A stretch of DNA of 64,000 bases, from NCBI GenBank assembly GCA_011800805.1, contig MPNW01000039.1:39618-103617 (forward strand). The letters run 5' to 3'. The position numbers were made by a program, and so were the translations under genes. The DNA is from Hirudo medicinalis. Taxonomy: Eukaryota > Annelida > Clitellata > Hirudinida > Hirudinidae. The notes below the pieces were generated by a model. The model had not been told where the DNA came from, searched no databases, and saw only the letters and a list, made by a program, of their open reading frames with translations. Of this stretch, positions 32,836 through 45,402 are shown piece by piece (position 1 is the stretch's first letter; every line of letters starts with the position of its first letter).

Positions 32836-33341
32836 GAATAATGTAGAAATACTTGAAGACACTTTATTTCTTGAAAGCGATCTAATTTGAAGAACCATTA
32901 AAGCGGGATGTTTATAATTTTGCCATGGCTTTATTATCGTCCCTAAATTGTCTTGGGCGGGTTGCGTAATTAACTCCAGGCCTCAGAAAACCTTACATTT
33001 AGAAGTTCATACATTCATTACCCTAGCTAGTTTATAGAAATATCTAAACGTGACTTAAATGTTGTCTGCTATAAAGAAAATAAAATAGTAATTTAATAAT
33101 GCATCACATTTTAATGAGTTTCATTATCGTATGCACTTTTCATAGAAAATTTACCTTACTGATTTAATCAGTCAGACCTCCTTTAAATTTGAGGTGCTTG
33201 CAGGACTAGAATTGCTATTTCTCACATGTTGTCGGGGTCTATAATTTTGTTAGCTGCGTCCAATTTGTCGTCACAAGACGTTTCTTTAATTCAGATATCG
33301 AAGGCCGTTATTTACAATTTTATCCAAAGTTTCTTTAGAAA
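32836..33341. other. Intergenic / 5' flank of KIDINS220
   Basis: About 500 bp of AT-rich sequence with no gene seen. It precedes the KIDINS220 start codon and may hold its promoter or an untranslated exon. Confidence 0.4.
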
Positions 33342-36300
33342 ATGAATTCTCATTTGGGGAGACAGCTACTTAAACATATTGAAAGTGGTGATGTCGAAGA
33401 CGTCGACAATTTTTTGAAGCAGAATTATAATCTTAACGTCGACGAGAGAGATCAGGTATGTAGTAAAAAGTAATAGCAAAAACAAAAGATTATTTCAAGT
33501 CCCTTTGAACTGTTTTAGGATGGACAAACATTTCTCATGATTGCTTGTCGGTTGAAACACGTGGATATTGTGAAGAGATTACTTGAAGAGCTGTCAATTG
33601 AAGATGTCAATGCCGTCGACAATGTCTGTCGAAGTTTAATTGCCATTATGTTGCATTATCACCAAGTTTCACATCATATACTTATACTTTGTTTATTTCT
33701 GTGTAGTCTTTTTTAAAAACTCCTGAACCCTATTTAAGGACAGTAAAGTAATCACTTATTAACCATATTTTCAGTTTTTTTGAATTGGCCGCATGGCAGC
33801 ATGTTTTAGGCATGCCATTTTAACTTACGTAATTAAATTAGCACATTAGTACTTTGTCAATATTATAAAGTTTTTGAAAACATTTCTTCCTTGGTTTATG
33901 AAATTTCTGATCGCAATATTTCTGCAGGACGATTGGTCGAGTCTGTTGAATGCATCAAAAGTTGGATCTGTGGAAATTGTTAGAATTCTGCTCGATGCGG
34001 GGGCAGCCATTGAACATAGAGACATGGTTTGTGGATTGTGACCGTCACTATGACATCATTAGCATAACTTATTAAATCATTAGCATAAATCTCATTGAAA
34101 GCTTTCTACACTTGTATGGTAATTACATTAGAATTACATTGCATTAGAATGCTGAAGGTCTTTGTTGATTTGCATTTTTTTCAAAGTTTGGGTTGAAGAA
34201 ATTCTCTTTCTGAGGATTTGTGAATGTTGATCTTTTATGACATTAAAGCATTATTTTGATGAGCAGTTTAAATTTGTTTATTATTATTATTATTAATATG
34301 ATAATTAATTATAATAATTATTATTATTATGTGTTTACTAATTGCATTTTGTCTGTTTGACTGTTTGTCTTAATCCCCTATTATGTGTTGCAAGATAAAA
34401 AGTAACAGAAAGGTAAACAGAAGTTTATGCAAGAAGTGTGCAAAGCTAATATTTTCAAGCCATAGAACTTGATTATTATTGTTATTGTTGTTGTTGTTGT
34501 TGTTGTTATCATGTTAATTTCAATACATTACTTTTTGTCGAGCAGGCAGGATGGACTGCCCTGATGTGGGCCAGCTACAAGGGGTGGGCTGATGTTGCAG
34601 AAGTTCTCCTCCAAAGTAATGCCAACCCTAACGTCAAGGGTGAGGTTGGTTCGATGTGGCTCATTCCTCATGTTTCATCTGCTCTCATGTGCACTGATTT
34701 CTACCAACCTGCATTTACAAAATGAAATTTAAAATGAATATAAAAGTAATCATATTCAACATTGCAACAGCACCACATGTCTTGTCTCACTTGGGCTGCG
34801 GGTAGAGGACACACGGACGTTGTCTGCAGTTTGTTGAAGCACGGAGCCAAAGTCAACACGGCCGATAAGGTTACTTCTTTTAAAGAAATGTCTTTTTAAC
34901 ATTTCAAATGTAAGGATTAGTGGCAACTTTTGAGGATAGCATCCAGGAAGGTGATGAGAATAATGATGCTCCATGTTTGATGGTGACAGGTTTGATTGAT
35001 AACTGAGTATTATTAACAAAATGGATAAATGTGATGCTGCTAAAATAAAATCATGTTCTTAGTCGGATTGGATTGTTGGATTATCAATGAGGATTATTCG
35101 GCATATTATTTCATAATTGTGGTAAATTTGTTTTTAATTAAATCGTTGTCGCACAGTACGGCACGACGCCTCTCGTCTGGGCAGCCAGAAAAGGTCACCA
35201 CGACATCGTCTTCCAACTGTTGAATGCTGGGGCTGTGATTGACAAGGCAGGGATGGTGAGGCTCCAGTTTTGTCTTCCTTACTTTTGTTTTCTCCTGAAT
35301 TAATTCAAGAACTTTCCCCGCAGAACTCTTGGACGGCTCTCATCGTCGCCAGCAAGGGAGGATTTGCCAATGTTGTGCGACTCCTTTTGGATCACCATCC
35401 GAACGTCAATGCAGTGGATAAGGTGCTTCGACATGCTCTTCTGCTGCTTGTGATTTATTTGTTAAGTGATGGTATTGTTGTGTTATTAGTTATGATATCG
35501 TGTTATTAGTTATAATATTGACGATTATTAACGATAAATCATGAATGGCATTTATGAATGAATAGATTTAAATATAAGTTTATAATAACTGTAATAGATT
35601 AAAATTAAATCCATGATTAAACATAATATCGTTATTAATTATCGACACATGCCCATTACTCGACCCAATCCATTTAGGCATTATAAACTTGTGAACGACC
35701 AGTTTTCCATTTCAGGATGGATTCACAGCCCTTGGAATGGCTGCAAAGGAGGGTTTCGTGGAGATTGTGAACATGCTTCTGCAGAAGAGCGCCTATGGAA
35801 ACCTCACTGATCGGGTGAGTGAGTGGCTGGGTGAGTGGGTGGGTAGTCTAAGAGGAGCAAAGAAATGGAATGTGGGTTCATGCAAGAGCACCGATGAAGC
35901 TATGAGCCTGGAAAAGTTGAGGCCAATGAATTTGGCAACATTGAATTTGTAATTTAATAAAATAATTAATTTTTATTTCAATCCAATTCATCTTATTATT
36001 GAATTTATGCAAGTTCTTTTGACAGTTATTATTAATATTAATATTATTATTATTATTATTATTATAGTTTCTTAATAACATTATTTTTTTTAACAAAATA
36101 ATTTATTTTTATTATGACTATTATTTAATGTTATTTTAGGAGGGGGACACGATCCTGATTCACGCCGTCAAGAGCAACCATGTCGAAGTGGTCAAGATGT
36201 TGCTGAGGAAATATGCCGACGTGGACATCCAGGGAGTCGTTAGTTACAAACTTGACGATGATTCATGTCACTCAGCGCCAATGCGAACAGTTGCTGTTAA

Positions 36301-37988
36301 AACCTTACGAAAATACTTTCTTAATAACTGTAGAACACTGTAGAACATGAATTATGGTATGTTGCAATATTTCAAAATATTGAATGGATTTCAAGGCTTT
36401 CGTAACTGTCGGTCTTCATAAAAATTTCAAATAAATTGCTTGTCGACTGAAATTTGTTTGATTGGCTGATTGATTGATTGAATGATTGATTGATTGATTG
36501 ATTGTTATCATCAGTTGTAGAATAGACATAATCTCTGTTATTATCAAAATCCACTGATGCAATATTCCAGGACAATAAAACAGCTTTGTATTGGGCAGTA
36601 GAAAAAGGACATCTTCTACTGGCCAAGCTGCTGGTTGAGCACAATGCCAACATGGAGCTGACCAATAAGGTTTGGATGCGATCATTAATTAATTAATTAA
36701 TTATCTTAATAATCTTGATGTCATGAAATGGGGCTCAATTGAAGATTTCGTTTCTGTAAAAATGTAAAAAATCTTAATTTAATAATTGAATTACTCTTTA
36801 AAGCTTGTAATTAAATAAATAAATAAATATATATGTATATTAAATATATATATTAAATAAAATTGTAATCAAATAAAATAAAAGTTTTAAACAAGGTTTA
36901 AATTGATTAACGACTTGATTGGTTTGTGGGAAAATTCACTCATTAGCACATCTAAAAAGGCCTCATGAATTTTCAAAATAGATATTATGATTAATTAGGA
37001 TGATTATGATAATTATGATAATTAGGATGGAGACACACCTCTACTGAGGGCGGTGAGAAACAGAAATCTTGAGATGGTGCAGCTTTTGGTGGAGAAAGGA
37101 GCCAAAGTTTCTGCCATGGATAAGGTCACCATCGTTATCATCATCGCTGTCATCATTATCATCTACATCATGATCATCATCATCTTCATTCTAATTTCTA
37201 GTTTTTAACTTCATAACTACCTATCTAAAGTGGTTCCCATCGAAACTAATGTTGGCATCCTCACCTTGCAGAGGGGTGACAACTGTCTCCACGTGTCCGT
37301 GAGGAGCAGATCGAGGAGGATCACGGAAGTCCTCCTCAGAAACCCGAAGAATTCCAAACTCCTTTACCTCAAGAACAAGAAGGGAGAGACGGCTTACGGC
37401 ATCGACGCTTCTCACGACAGGAGCCTCCTCGCTCAGGTCTTTGGAGCAAGTAAGCAAGTCTATGTATTCGTCTAAGTTATTTTTGATCAGTAATGATTAC
37501 AGGACCTTGGTCGGGGCACATTGCTAACTTGTAGGAATTTAGCTTATTACACCTTGAGGAGAGACTACTATTTAGTTTTTTTTTTGGAAGGCTTGACGAC
37601 AATGCATCTTCTGCAGTCGAACGAAATTTGAATGTTTGTAGTATTGTCATGGCGATCGCTGAGAAATCATTGCTGAGCAGAATGCGTTCTTGCAGAAAAC
37701 CTCAATGCAGACGACAACTTACAGGGCTACGAGCTCTACAGCGCCACAATAGCAGACGTACTCAGTGAACCTTCCTTGAGGACCCCCATCACGGTCGGTC
37801 TATTTGCCAGGTGGGGCAGTGGCAAGTCATCCATGATAAAGAGACTCAGAGGTTCTTGAATTAGTTAAGATGTTAATTGTTATTGGTTTATTGATAAATT
37901 ATGATTGTTTGAGAATTAAACATATTTAAAACTAATTTTTGTGCCGGGTCTCTGGTCGGTTCTCGTCCCTTTAACACTATAGTCGTCG

Positions 37989-38022
<34 letters not shown>

Positions 38023-41000
38023 TGTACTTGGGTTCTGTTTATTTATTTCATAATTATTATATTTTTAAAATAATAATTTTTTTATTATAAATTGGTTAAA
38101 CCTATTTACTTTCACATTCCTCATGCAACAATCAGACCCAACTTCTACTGGCATGCATGTTGGCTGAGAATATTGGATTCCTTACGGCAATGATAAAAAT
38201 AACAGGCGATAAGTGTCGTGTTCGAAACCCAGCTCGCTCCCATGGAAGAAGCGCCACTGACACTTACGATTGTGACGTTATATAAATTTATTTATTACTA
38301 TTATTATTATTATTATTGTTATATTTATTATAATTTCATCGTTCCAGAGGAAATGGAAGCTTACACTGACCTCGGAGGAGTCCAGAAGTTCAGCATCGGC
38401 TTCATCCACTTCCTCATTTCCTTCCTTCTGTCGCTCGTTGTCGGTTTTGTGTTTGGAGTTGCACTACACTGGTCTGTCGGTTTGGCAGTTGGAGGATCTC
38501 TGCTGATTCTGATGATGATCTTCTATGGTGATTGGATCATTCGTTGCATTGTTGTCGCACATTTTGCAGTTGTATGTATATATATATATGTGTTGTATAA
38601 ATATGTAGTAATAATAATAATAATAATAACGATGATGGCGATAAGAATATTAATGATATTGTATATATTTGATGGAGTCAAATTCATTAAACTTCTTTTT
38701 TTCTTACTTTATTTTCGTGTTTCCAGGATATTTAATGTAACATTTAGGATATTTGATATTTATTCTTTGAATTCCAGAATTATTTGAAATGATTTTAATT
38801 TTTAAACAATTTTTCAATTATTCTTCTGGGTTTTGATTGGAAGACATTTTTGTTTATTATTAATTTACTGTTGCTTCAGTTGTTCTAAAAATTTTTGATC
38901 AACGATCAACAGCATAGTTGTGATGGAGGTTGGTTTCATCAAATAAATCCACTTTTAGTCCTCGTTTGGTATGGATCGAACAGAAGAGGGTGGTCTCTGG
39001 CAGTGAACATGGGAAATTACTTGGCCAAGCAGACTCAGTTCACCATGCTATTGTTGAAGCTCATCTTCTGCAATGTGCCTGAACAGAGGAACAGGGATAC
39101 CTCGCCAATAAGGTAGAATCGATGATAATGATGATGTTGTTCTTGATGATGATGATGGTGTTGATGGTGATGATGATGTTGTTGATGATGATGATGATGT
39201 AATTGTGATTGTAACTATCATTATCATCAAACCACTTGAATTTTATTTTCAGATCTACACCCATTATTTTAGATAAATTTAAAAATAATGTTAGTTAGAT
39301 TTTTTTTTTATAATTTTTTATTATTGTTTATTAATATTATTTATTATTATTTTACTACTTCTCTAACATCATTAATACTATAAATTTTGCAATCAACGGT
39401 ACAAGGGATGCATTTTAATTTCAATCAACAATTCAAGGTTTAAAACGATCTGCCAACAGATTCATATTTACGGAAAATGTTCGACTGAACACCATCATGG
39501 GCGAAAAGACGATCATCTCGATCATCGGGACCCTGTGCGATGCCTTGGAGAATAAATACGGCATCGTCACCACCAGACTCTACAGGATATTCAAGCCCAA
39601 GAAAGGTTTCATCGTTACCATTCATTATCATGATTTTCCCCATTCACTCTTCTTGGCTTCCTTTTATGCGAACGATATTTTCAGCAGACAACGGAAATTA
39701 ATTACACTAATTAGAACATATTATTATCGACGATGATGTTTTAACTGCTGCCATCGATGTGATTGTAGTCACAGTGAACGCCGAACAATATTCGTCAAAG
39801 TTTTGTTGCAATTCCTCTCAGTTTCCGAGCACGGGAAATACAAGAGCCTGTGCTGCGTGCCGCACTTCGTGATCGTCTCCTTAGTCGTCGTCAAAGCTTT
39901 CGTGGCCGCTTCCCTCCTCTTCGTCTTTGGATTTGACGGCTCCTTTTCCACCGAGAAGTCCGTCCTGACGAACAGCATCGTCCTCGTGCTGCTCGTCGTC
40001 GTAGGGTCCTCGATCCTCATCAACTTCTACACCTGGTACAAGGTCGTCGTCAACCTCGTCGTTCCGACCAGGAAGCAGATTCAGAAGATTTCCTCGAAAG
40101 CCCTTCCAGAGGTCAACAAGTTGGATTCCGTGGTTCACATACTCAAGAAAGAGGTTTTGTTTTTTTTTGTTTTAAATTTTTGCATTAAAGAGTTTATTAA
40201 AAGCCTTCTGAGATGTGGATTATTTAGTCATAATGTTCAATTTCTTCAAAGTTTGATGCATTTTTTTATGGATGATTGAAGTTTAATTAGTAACAAAGAC
40301 ACAACTGCATGTTCACTGTAATGCATTCTCATTGTAATGCATTCTGTTTTAAAAAAATAATGAATGATCAAATTTAACACATTGTCATGCTAATTGTCAC
40401 ACTAATCCAATTACCTCCCCCAAGGTCGACCTGATTGGCTGGATGGTAAGAACCATGGACTCCTTCACTGGCAACCACACGAGGATGGTGGTCGTAGTGG
40501 ATGGACTGGACAGCTGCGAGCAGGACAAACTGCTCAACGTCCTCGACCTCGTTCACATATTGTTCGGCGACTCGAATTCGCCGTTCGTCACCATCCTCGC
40601 CGTAGATCCCCACATCATCATCAAGGGCATCGAGCACAACATCAACAGGTCCTTTGTACTTGCACAATGAAATGGCTGAAAATATTTTCATTTTTCTTTC
40701 ACGAACGATCGAGCAAATGAGGATCGACTGGATTTGAGTGAAAAGCAAAAGTTACAGTCTTTCATTATTAATCCTGGAGATCGTTCATGGTTTAATTGGC
40801 TAAAGTAACCAAACGTAAACGACCGAACGTTTCGTCAACGTGCCGAACGACATGTCGTTGTTAATGTTAAAGTTAAAAATACTTTAGTTTCTAAATTTCT
40901 TTTTTCCCCCAATCACAAGTACAGTCAGTTCAGGGACACCAGCATAAATGGCCACGACTACCTGAGGAACATTGTTCAACTCCCCTTCTTCATTCAGAGC

Positions 41001-44000
41001 CAATGCCTCCCGAAACCTTACCAGAAGAACATCACGAGATTCGACGTTGCACAGCAGAGCATGGATGCACATGCCGTTGCCTTCAACTGCCACGTGTGTG
41101 GTGATGTTTTTCGATTTATTTGAGTCTTATTTTTGAGTTGATTAATTCCAATGAAATTTCATTTCTCGATGAACGTTGAGTTGCAACAGGTCAGTGAGGG
41201 TGTTTTTGTGCACCTTTGTTATATCATTACTAACAACGTTACATTACATTCTTTACATTACATTATTTATCTTCAATAATAAGGGAAATGGCATACATTT
41301 TGACAATAATATCACAATTTATTGTCCACTGACTGACCTTCTTTCTCGACGACCCCTAGAGACAAGAATCCCAGATATCGGGTGCATCCTACCTGTCCTT
41401 GACAGATGTAGGCAAGGGCAAACAAGGCAGGAGGAGGAAGCTTTCCATCAACAATCCCCTGTCAAACAGCACCACACTCCTCAGACAGCCATCCTTCTAC
41501 GACTTGTCCAAGTCTCTCGGCAAGGCCTCCTACTTCAGCGACGTCAACCCAAGGAGCATGAAGAGACTCATGAACATTCTCGCTGTTACAGGTTCTTATT
41601 GAACTGTTTTATTTATTCAGTAGATGTCCAAAAGTCCTAACAGGATGTCAGGCCACCCATTTATTTAGCACTGCTTCCAAAGGGCTCTCATAGAAGTGCA
41701 AGCTGGTTTTGTGAACATGATGTTCGTTTCTTGATTTATGCAGACTTGGTCGAAGGGGTTCGGAGTTCAAATCTTATTCTCATCCACGTTTTGTTTATTT
41801 CCAAGCATAAGTACAAGAATGAAGTAGTCTAATTTTTTATTGTGATTGTTGTTTTTAAACTCAATTGCCATTGGGCTCTGTTCCTTTTCAAGGACGTCTT
41901 TTGAGAGCACTGAATGTCGAATTCAACTGGTACAAGTTGGCATCTTGGATCAATCTGACGGAACAGTGGCCATATCGCCTCTCGTGGATTATTCTGGAAG
42001 TTGAGGACAATGAAAGCATAGATGATCAGCAGTCCATCAAACTTGTTTATGACAGGTTGTCATCATTCCTTATCATAAGTTTTTATTACTAATTATTATT
42101 ACTATTAATTATCCTTTTCATTAATTTCTTATTCTCTCACCTAATATGTGGGCATATAACTATGGAGACAGGCATTTAGTCCACTTCAAAGGTGGTCAGT
42201 TAGGGATCACCATGTTGCTCTCGTATGTGATGATATGATGATACATGATTGAAGTTGTCGGTTGAAAATGTGGTTGAATGAGTGCATCATAACTCCGCAA
42301 ACAGGGTGAGTCCAAAGATCCCCAGTTCGAGGGACGTTGATCCGCTGGTGGAGATCGACAGAAACGTCAGGAAACTCGAGGTCTTCCTCTCGAGCAACTC
42401 GCCCTTGCTGACTGTAGCCGACATGAAGAGGTTTCTCCCGTGCACCATCAACATCGATCCGTACCTCAGAAAGCTCATCAGGGAGCTACAGCAGGCTGCT
42501 GATAGCAACATCCACGGGGACATGTATGGCCTGCCCCACCCCTATGACTACTTTGGAAGGGGAACATGGTCGAAGAATCAATTTGGTAGTGCTAGGAAAA
42601 GGAACCATTCGGGAAGTCCCGGGTGAGTGGAGGGGGTCTTTAATCTTGGTGGGTTAAATGGCAGTTGTGATTACAAGGTTGATGATTATAGTTGTAATGA
42701 AATTAGTTTTATCAAAATGTTAATCGATATCATTTTCAATTTTTCTTCAGACAAATCCTTCCAAATTTGACTGGTGGTCCATCCTATCAACAAATCTTCC
42801 CTGGTGCCGTGTACATGACCCCTCCAATTTACCAGAACAGATTTGAGCCGGCAGCACAGGTGATGCCCTCATATCCCATAACACTCAAGGTAGGATGGCA
42901 GATAATGATTGAATATTTGCTGTAACAATAACTTGATTGCATCGTTGTCGTTGTAATGTTCTTTAGTATCCGGCAATGTAAAAGTTGTAATCACGCAGTT
43001 GCTTTGACATTAGGGAGAAGCACCAAGGAAGAGTCTTCCTCAATTGACAACAGAAGAGATGTGCTCTCTCATTGAAAAGATTGACGGCATGAGCAGGGAA
43101 ATGATTGGGGATTACATCTCCCAGCTGAGAAGCAACAATATCAGTGGATTGGTTCTTTCAAACTGCGACCTAAAGGAATTAAAAACAATCTTAAAGATGA
43201 AGTTTGGGGACTGGGAGCTCTTCCGATGCCTGGTGGAAGCGTTGAAGAATGACAGCAACTCGTTCTCGAATGCCTCTGATGAACAGTCTTACAAGCTCGC
43301 CAAGAGGAATCTCTCCAAAGATCCATTGTTTGGTGGCAGGGAATCCACGCCTCCAAAATCGAAGACCTGTTACCTTCCGACAATTCAAGGTTCGCTGGAA
43401 CGTTCGAGAGAAGACGCAACTCCAGGTTCAGAAGAAAATGCTGAAGTCATAGAATCAAATGTTAGGATTCTCATTATGGTGTTGTTGAGCTTTTCTGAAT
43501 TTTCCTAAGTTATTTATTAGTTGATTTATTATTTTGTGATTGCCGAAAATTCAAATTCTGTTCCATTAGCTGCTTGGGAGATTGCAAAAGAGTAAGCATT
43601 ACAATACCAAGCATTACAGTCTTCTTGTTCTACAACCAGATCAGGGATGCAGAACTCGAACCAGTGAAGACAAAGACCGAATCCCAGCACCAGATGTCGA
43701 GGCAGGACAGTTTTGTGAACGAAGTCATGATGGAAACGGAGGCTCTCATAAATATCGTCGAAGCAACCGGAGTGGAAAGTGAAAGTGAGGGATCGTCGGA
43801 AGGTTTGCCCGGAAGTTGCACTGACATTCAGAGGTGATTAATAAGCTTTGATTAATAATCAATTTCAATTCGTGAACTGATTCAATATACTGCTGCATCC
43901 TGTTTATATTTTGTTTAGCACATTCCCCATTTATTTCCAAGAATATACTTTTTATTTGCATCTGTTTGCTCATCCAAGGTCTGGAATCAGTCCAATACCA

Positions 44001-44693
44001 GAGGAGGAAGTTATAGCTGTGAACCACATCTCAGCTCCAACAAGTTTTGTGAGTCTTCAAAAGCATCCTCCCCTATCGAGGCAAATGTCTCAGGATGGTT
44101 CTGATGTCGGAGACCGAGTGTTTTTCGTCGGCCCCGACAACGACTCCGGAGAATCGGACTCAGAGGAAGTAGAGAGACTGTCCCACAAAAGTTTGGCCTC
44201 AAAAAAGCAGGTGTCCAAAAGCTCCCAGCACTTTGTCTCGATCGATGTGGGTTTGGTTTTCATTTCATAATGTTACTTTCACATTTTTCATCACTTCCTC
44301 TTCAAAGACCTTAAATGAGAAAATATTTTCTGGGCAGAAAACTGAGGCAACCATGAAAAAGAGCAAATCAAGAGGAATTACAGCAGCTAAGATCAGCACA
44401 GACTCAGTCATGCCTCTTCTCGATCTTTACACTGTCTCCTTTGAGCAAGGAAGCCTCACTAGCTCCACTGGTATGCATGAATACACATTGGTTGATAATT
44501 GAAATTGACAGAAAAAGTTGAGCATGATCAAACAAATCACAAAAAAAAACAATTACCGGTAGGCACCACCTTCCTGCAATCCACACCAAGTGCAAACGAC
44601 AGGACTCCATCATTCGAGGGCAAAGCAGAAGGATGTCCCACAGATTACAACCCCAACAAAGCTGTTTCAGCCTCCAAAGATAACATTGTCTGA
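33342..44693 (+). CDS. KIDINS220: KIDINS220/ARMS: ankyrin repeats plus KAP P-loop NTPase, 1,578 aa
   Basis: Twenty-nine exons fit in frame. Ankyrin region: 33342-33455, 33519-33623, then nine 99-bp exons starting 33928, 34546, 34771, 35157, 35324, 35716, 36140, 36571 and 37026, then 37272-37449. KAP NTPase: 37696-37851 with Walker [13 protein letters not shown]; 38348-38527 with two membrane helices; 38959-39112, 39253-39293, 39438-39605; 39822-40153 with two more helices; 40425-40648 with Walker [10 protein letters not shown]; 40925-41093; 41360-41591; 41893-42055 with [12 protein letters not shown]; 42305-42622. A linker 42751-42889, SAM-like region 43014-43460, and tail 43640-43833, 43979-44246, 44338-44470, 44563-44693, ending DNIV. 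In other animals it is a neurotrophin- and ephrin-receptor scaffold in neuronal membranes. Exon 20's 3' end is ambiguous (41093 or 41100). Confidence 0.93.
34477..34508. repeat. (TTG)n microsatellite in KIDINS220 intron
   Basis: A run of TTG triplets preceded by mixed ATT/GTT triplets, just upstream of the exon at 34546. Confidence 0.8.
36458..36506. repeat. (GATT)n tetranucleotide repeat in KIDINS220 intron
   Basis: Imperfect tandem GATT units, unlike the trinucleotide repeats that dominate the window. Confidence 0.8.
38200..38322 (+). mobile_element. Second, degraded SINE copy in a KIDINS220 intron
   Basis: Positions about 38213-38234 match the B-box region of the SINE at 24391 with one mismatch (TGTTCGAAACCCAGCT core). 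The tail GCCACTGACACT resembles the LINE tail near 50860, and the element ends in an ATT microsatellite (38293-38320). The A-box half is not clearly preserved. It lies between exons 13 and 14. Confidence 0.5.
39120..39205. repeat. (GAT/GTT)n microsatellite in KIDINS220 intron
   Basis: Imperfect GAT, GTT and GGT triplets directly after the donor of exon 15. Confidence 0.8.
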
Positions 44694-44791
44694 AATACTG
44701 AAGGATTCCTGAGATTCACTTAAGGACTCACACAAATTACTGGTCTTCATTAATTTGTAGTTTGTGTTGATTAACTCAAAATCCCAATTTC

Positions 44792-44797
44792 AATAAA
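44792..44797 (+). terminator. AATAAA polyadenylation signal of KIDINS220
   Basis: Canonical AATAAA about 100 bp after the stop codon. Confidence 0.6.
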
Positions 44798-45402
44798 TTG
44801 CCCGACCCGACCATTGGAGTACTAGAACCCGTGCACCTCCGTGCTTGATAGCTCGAACGTGCTCAGCTAGATTGCATACTTCGAACGCCCGATCCATTTC
44901 AAGATGGCATGGCTGGCAAATTGGACTTTCTTCCATCTGCTAAGACTGTCTATTGCTTCTTATTTTGGCTATGAAGTCAAACCAATGAGTCAGAACTTTT
45001 GAAACTCTGTTAGAATTTCAACTTCAATTCAACAAACAAGCACAAACAATTGCAAAATAGTCAACATGTGCACTGACAGAGACTGAAACAAGCTGGTTCA
45101 ACTCATGGAAAGTTTGTTTGAATCCTCTTGTTTCAATCCTGTCAAATAAAAACAAAAACACAATGCATATAAAAGAGCGGCAAACAAAGATCAGCTGGTG
45201 TGATATGGACTTTGTGAGTTCCTCGGTTGCGTCGTGTTCGTGCAATGTGTGTATGGAATGCGAGCGACATTCGAGAAACAACCTATCGAGAATAAATAAA
45301 ACACGAGAACGAACGGCCATCTAAAGCACAAGTACGGTCCATAAACACAGCAAAGTTGAAATAAAAAGCTCAGAAGATTCGTCAAAGCGACCGGAGAATT
45401 GT
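44798..45402. other. Intergenic between convergent KIDINS220 and TMEM164
   Basis: About 600 bp with no supportable feature. The next gene ends here on the opposite strand. Confidence 0.5.

Noticed and set aside
41740..41800. B-box-like GAGTTCAAATC in a KIDINS220 intron
   Set aside because: No A-box at a suitable distance and no fold.
43141..44202. Minus-strand open frames opposite KIDINS220 exons 25-27
   Set aside because: They are shadows of the plus-strand coding exons, whose phase and motifs are clear.
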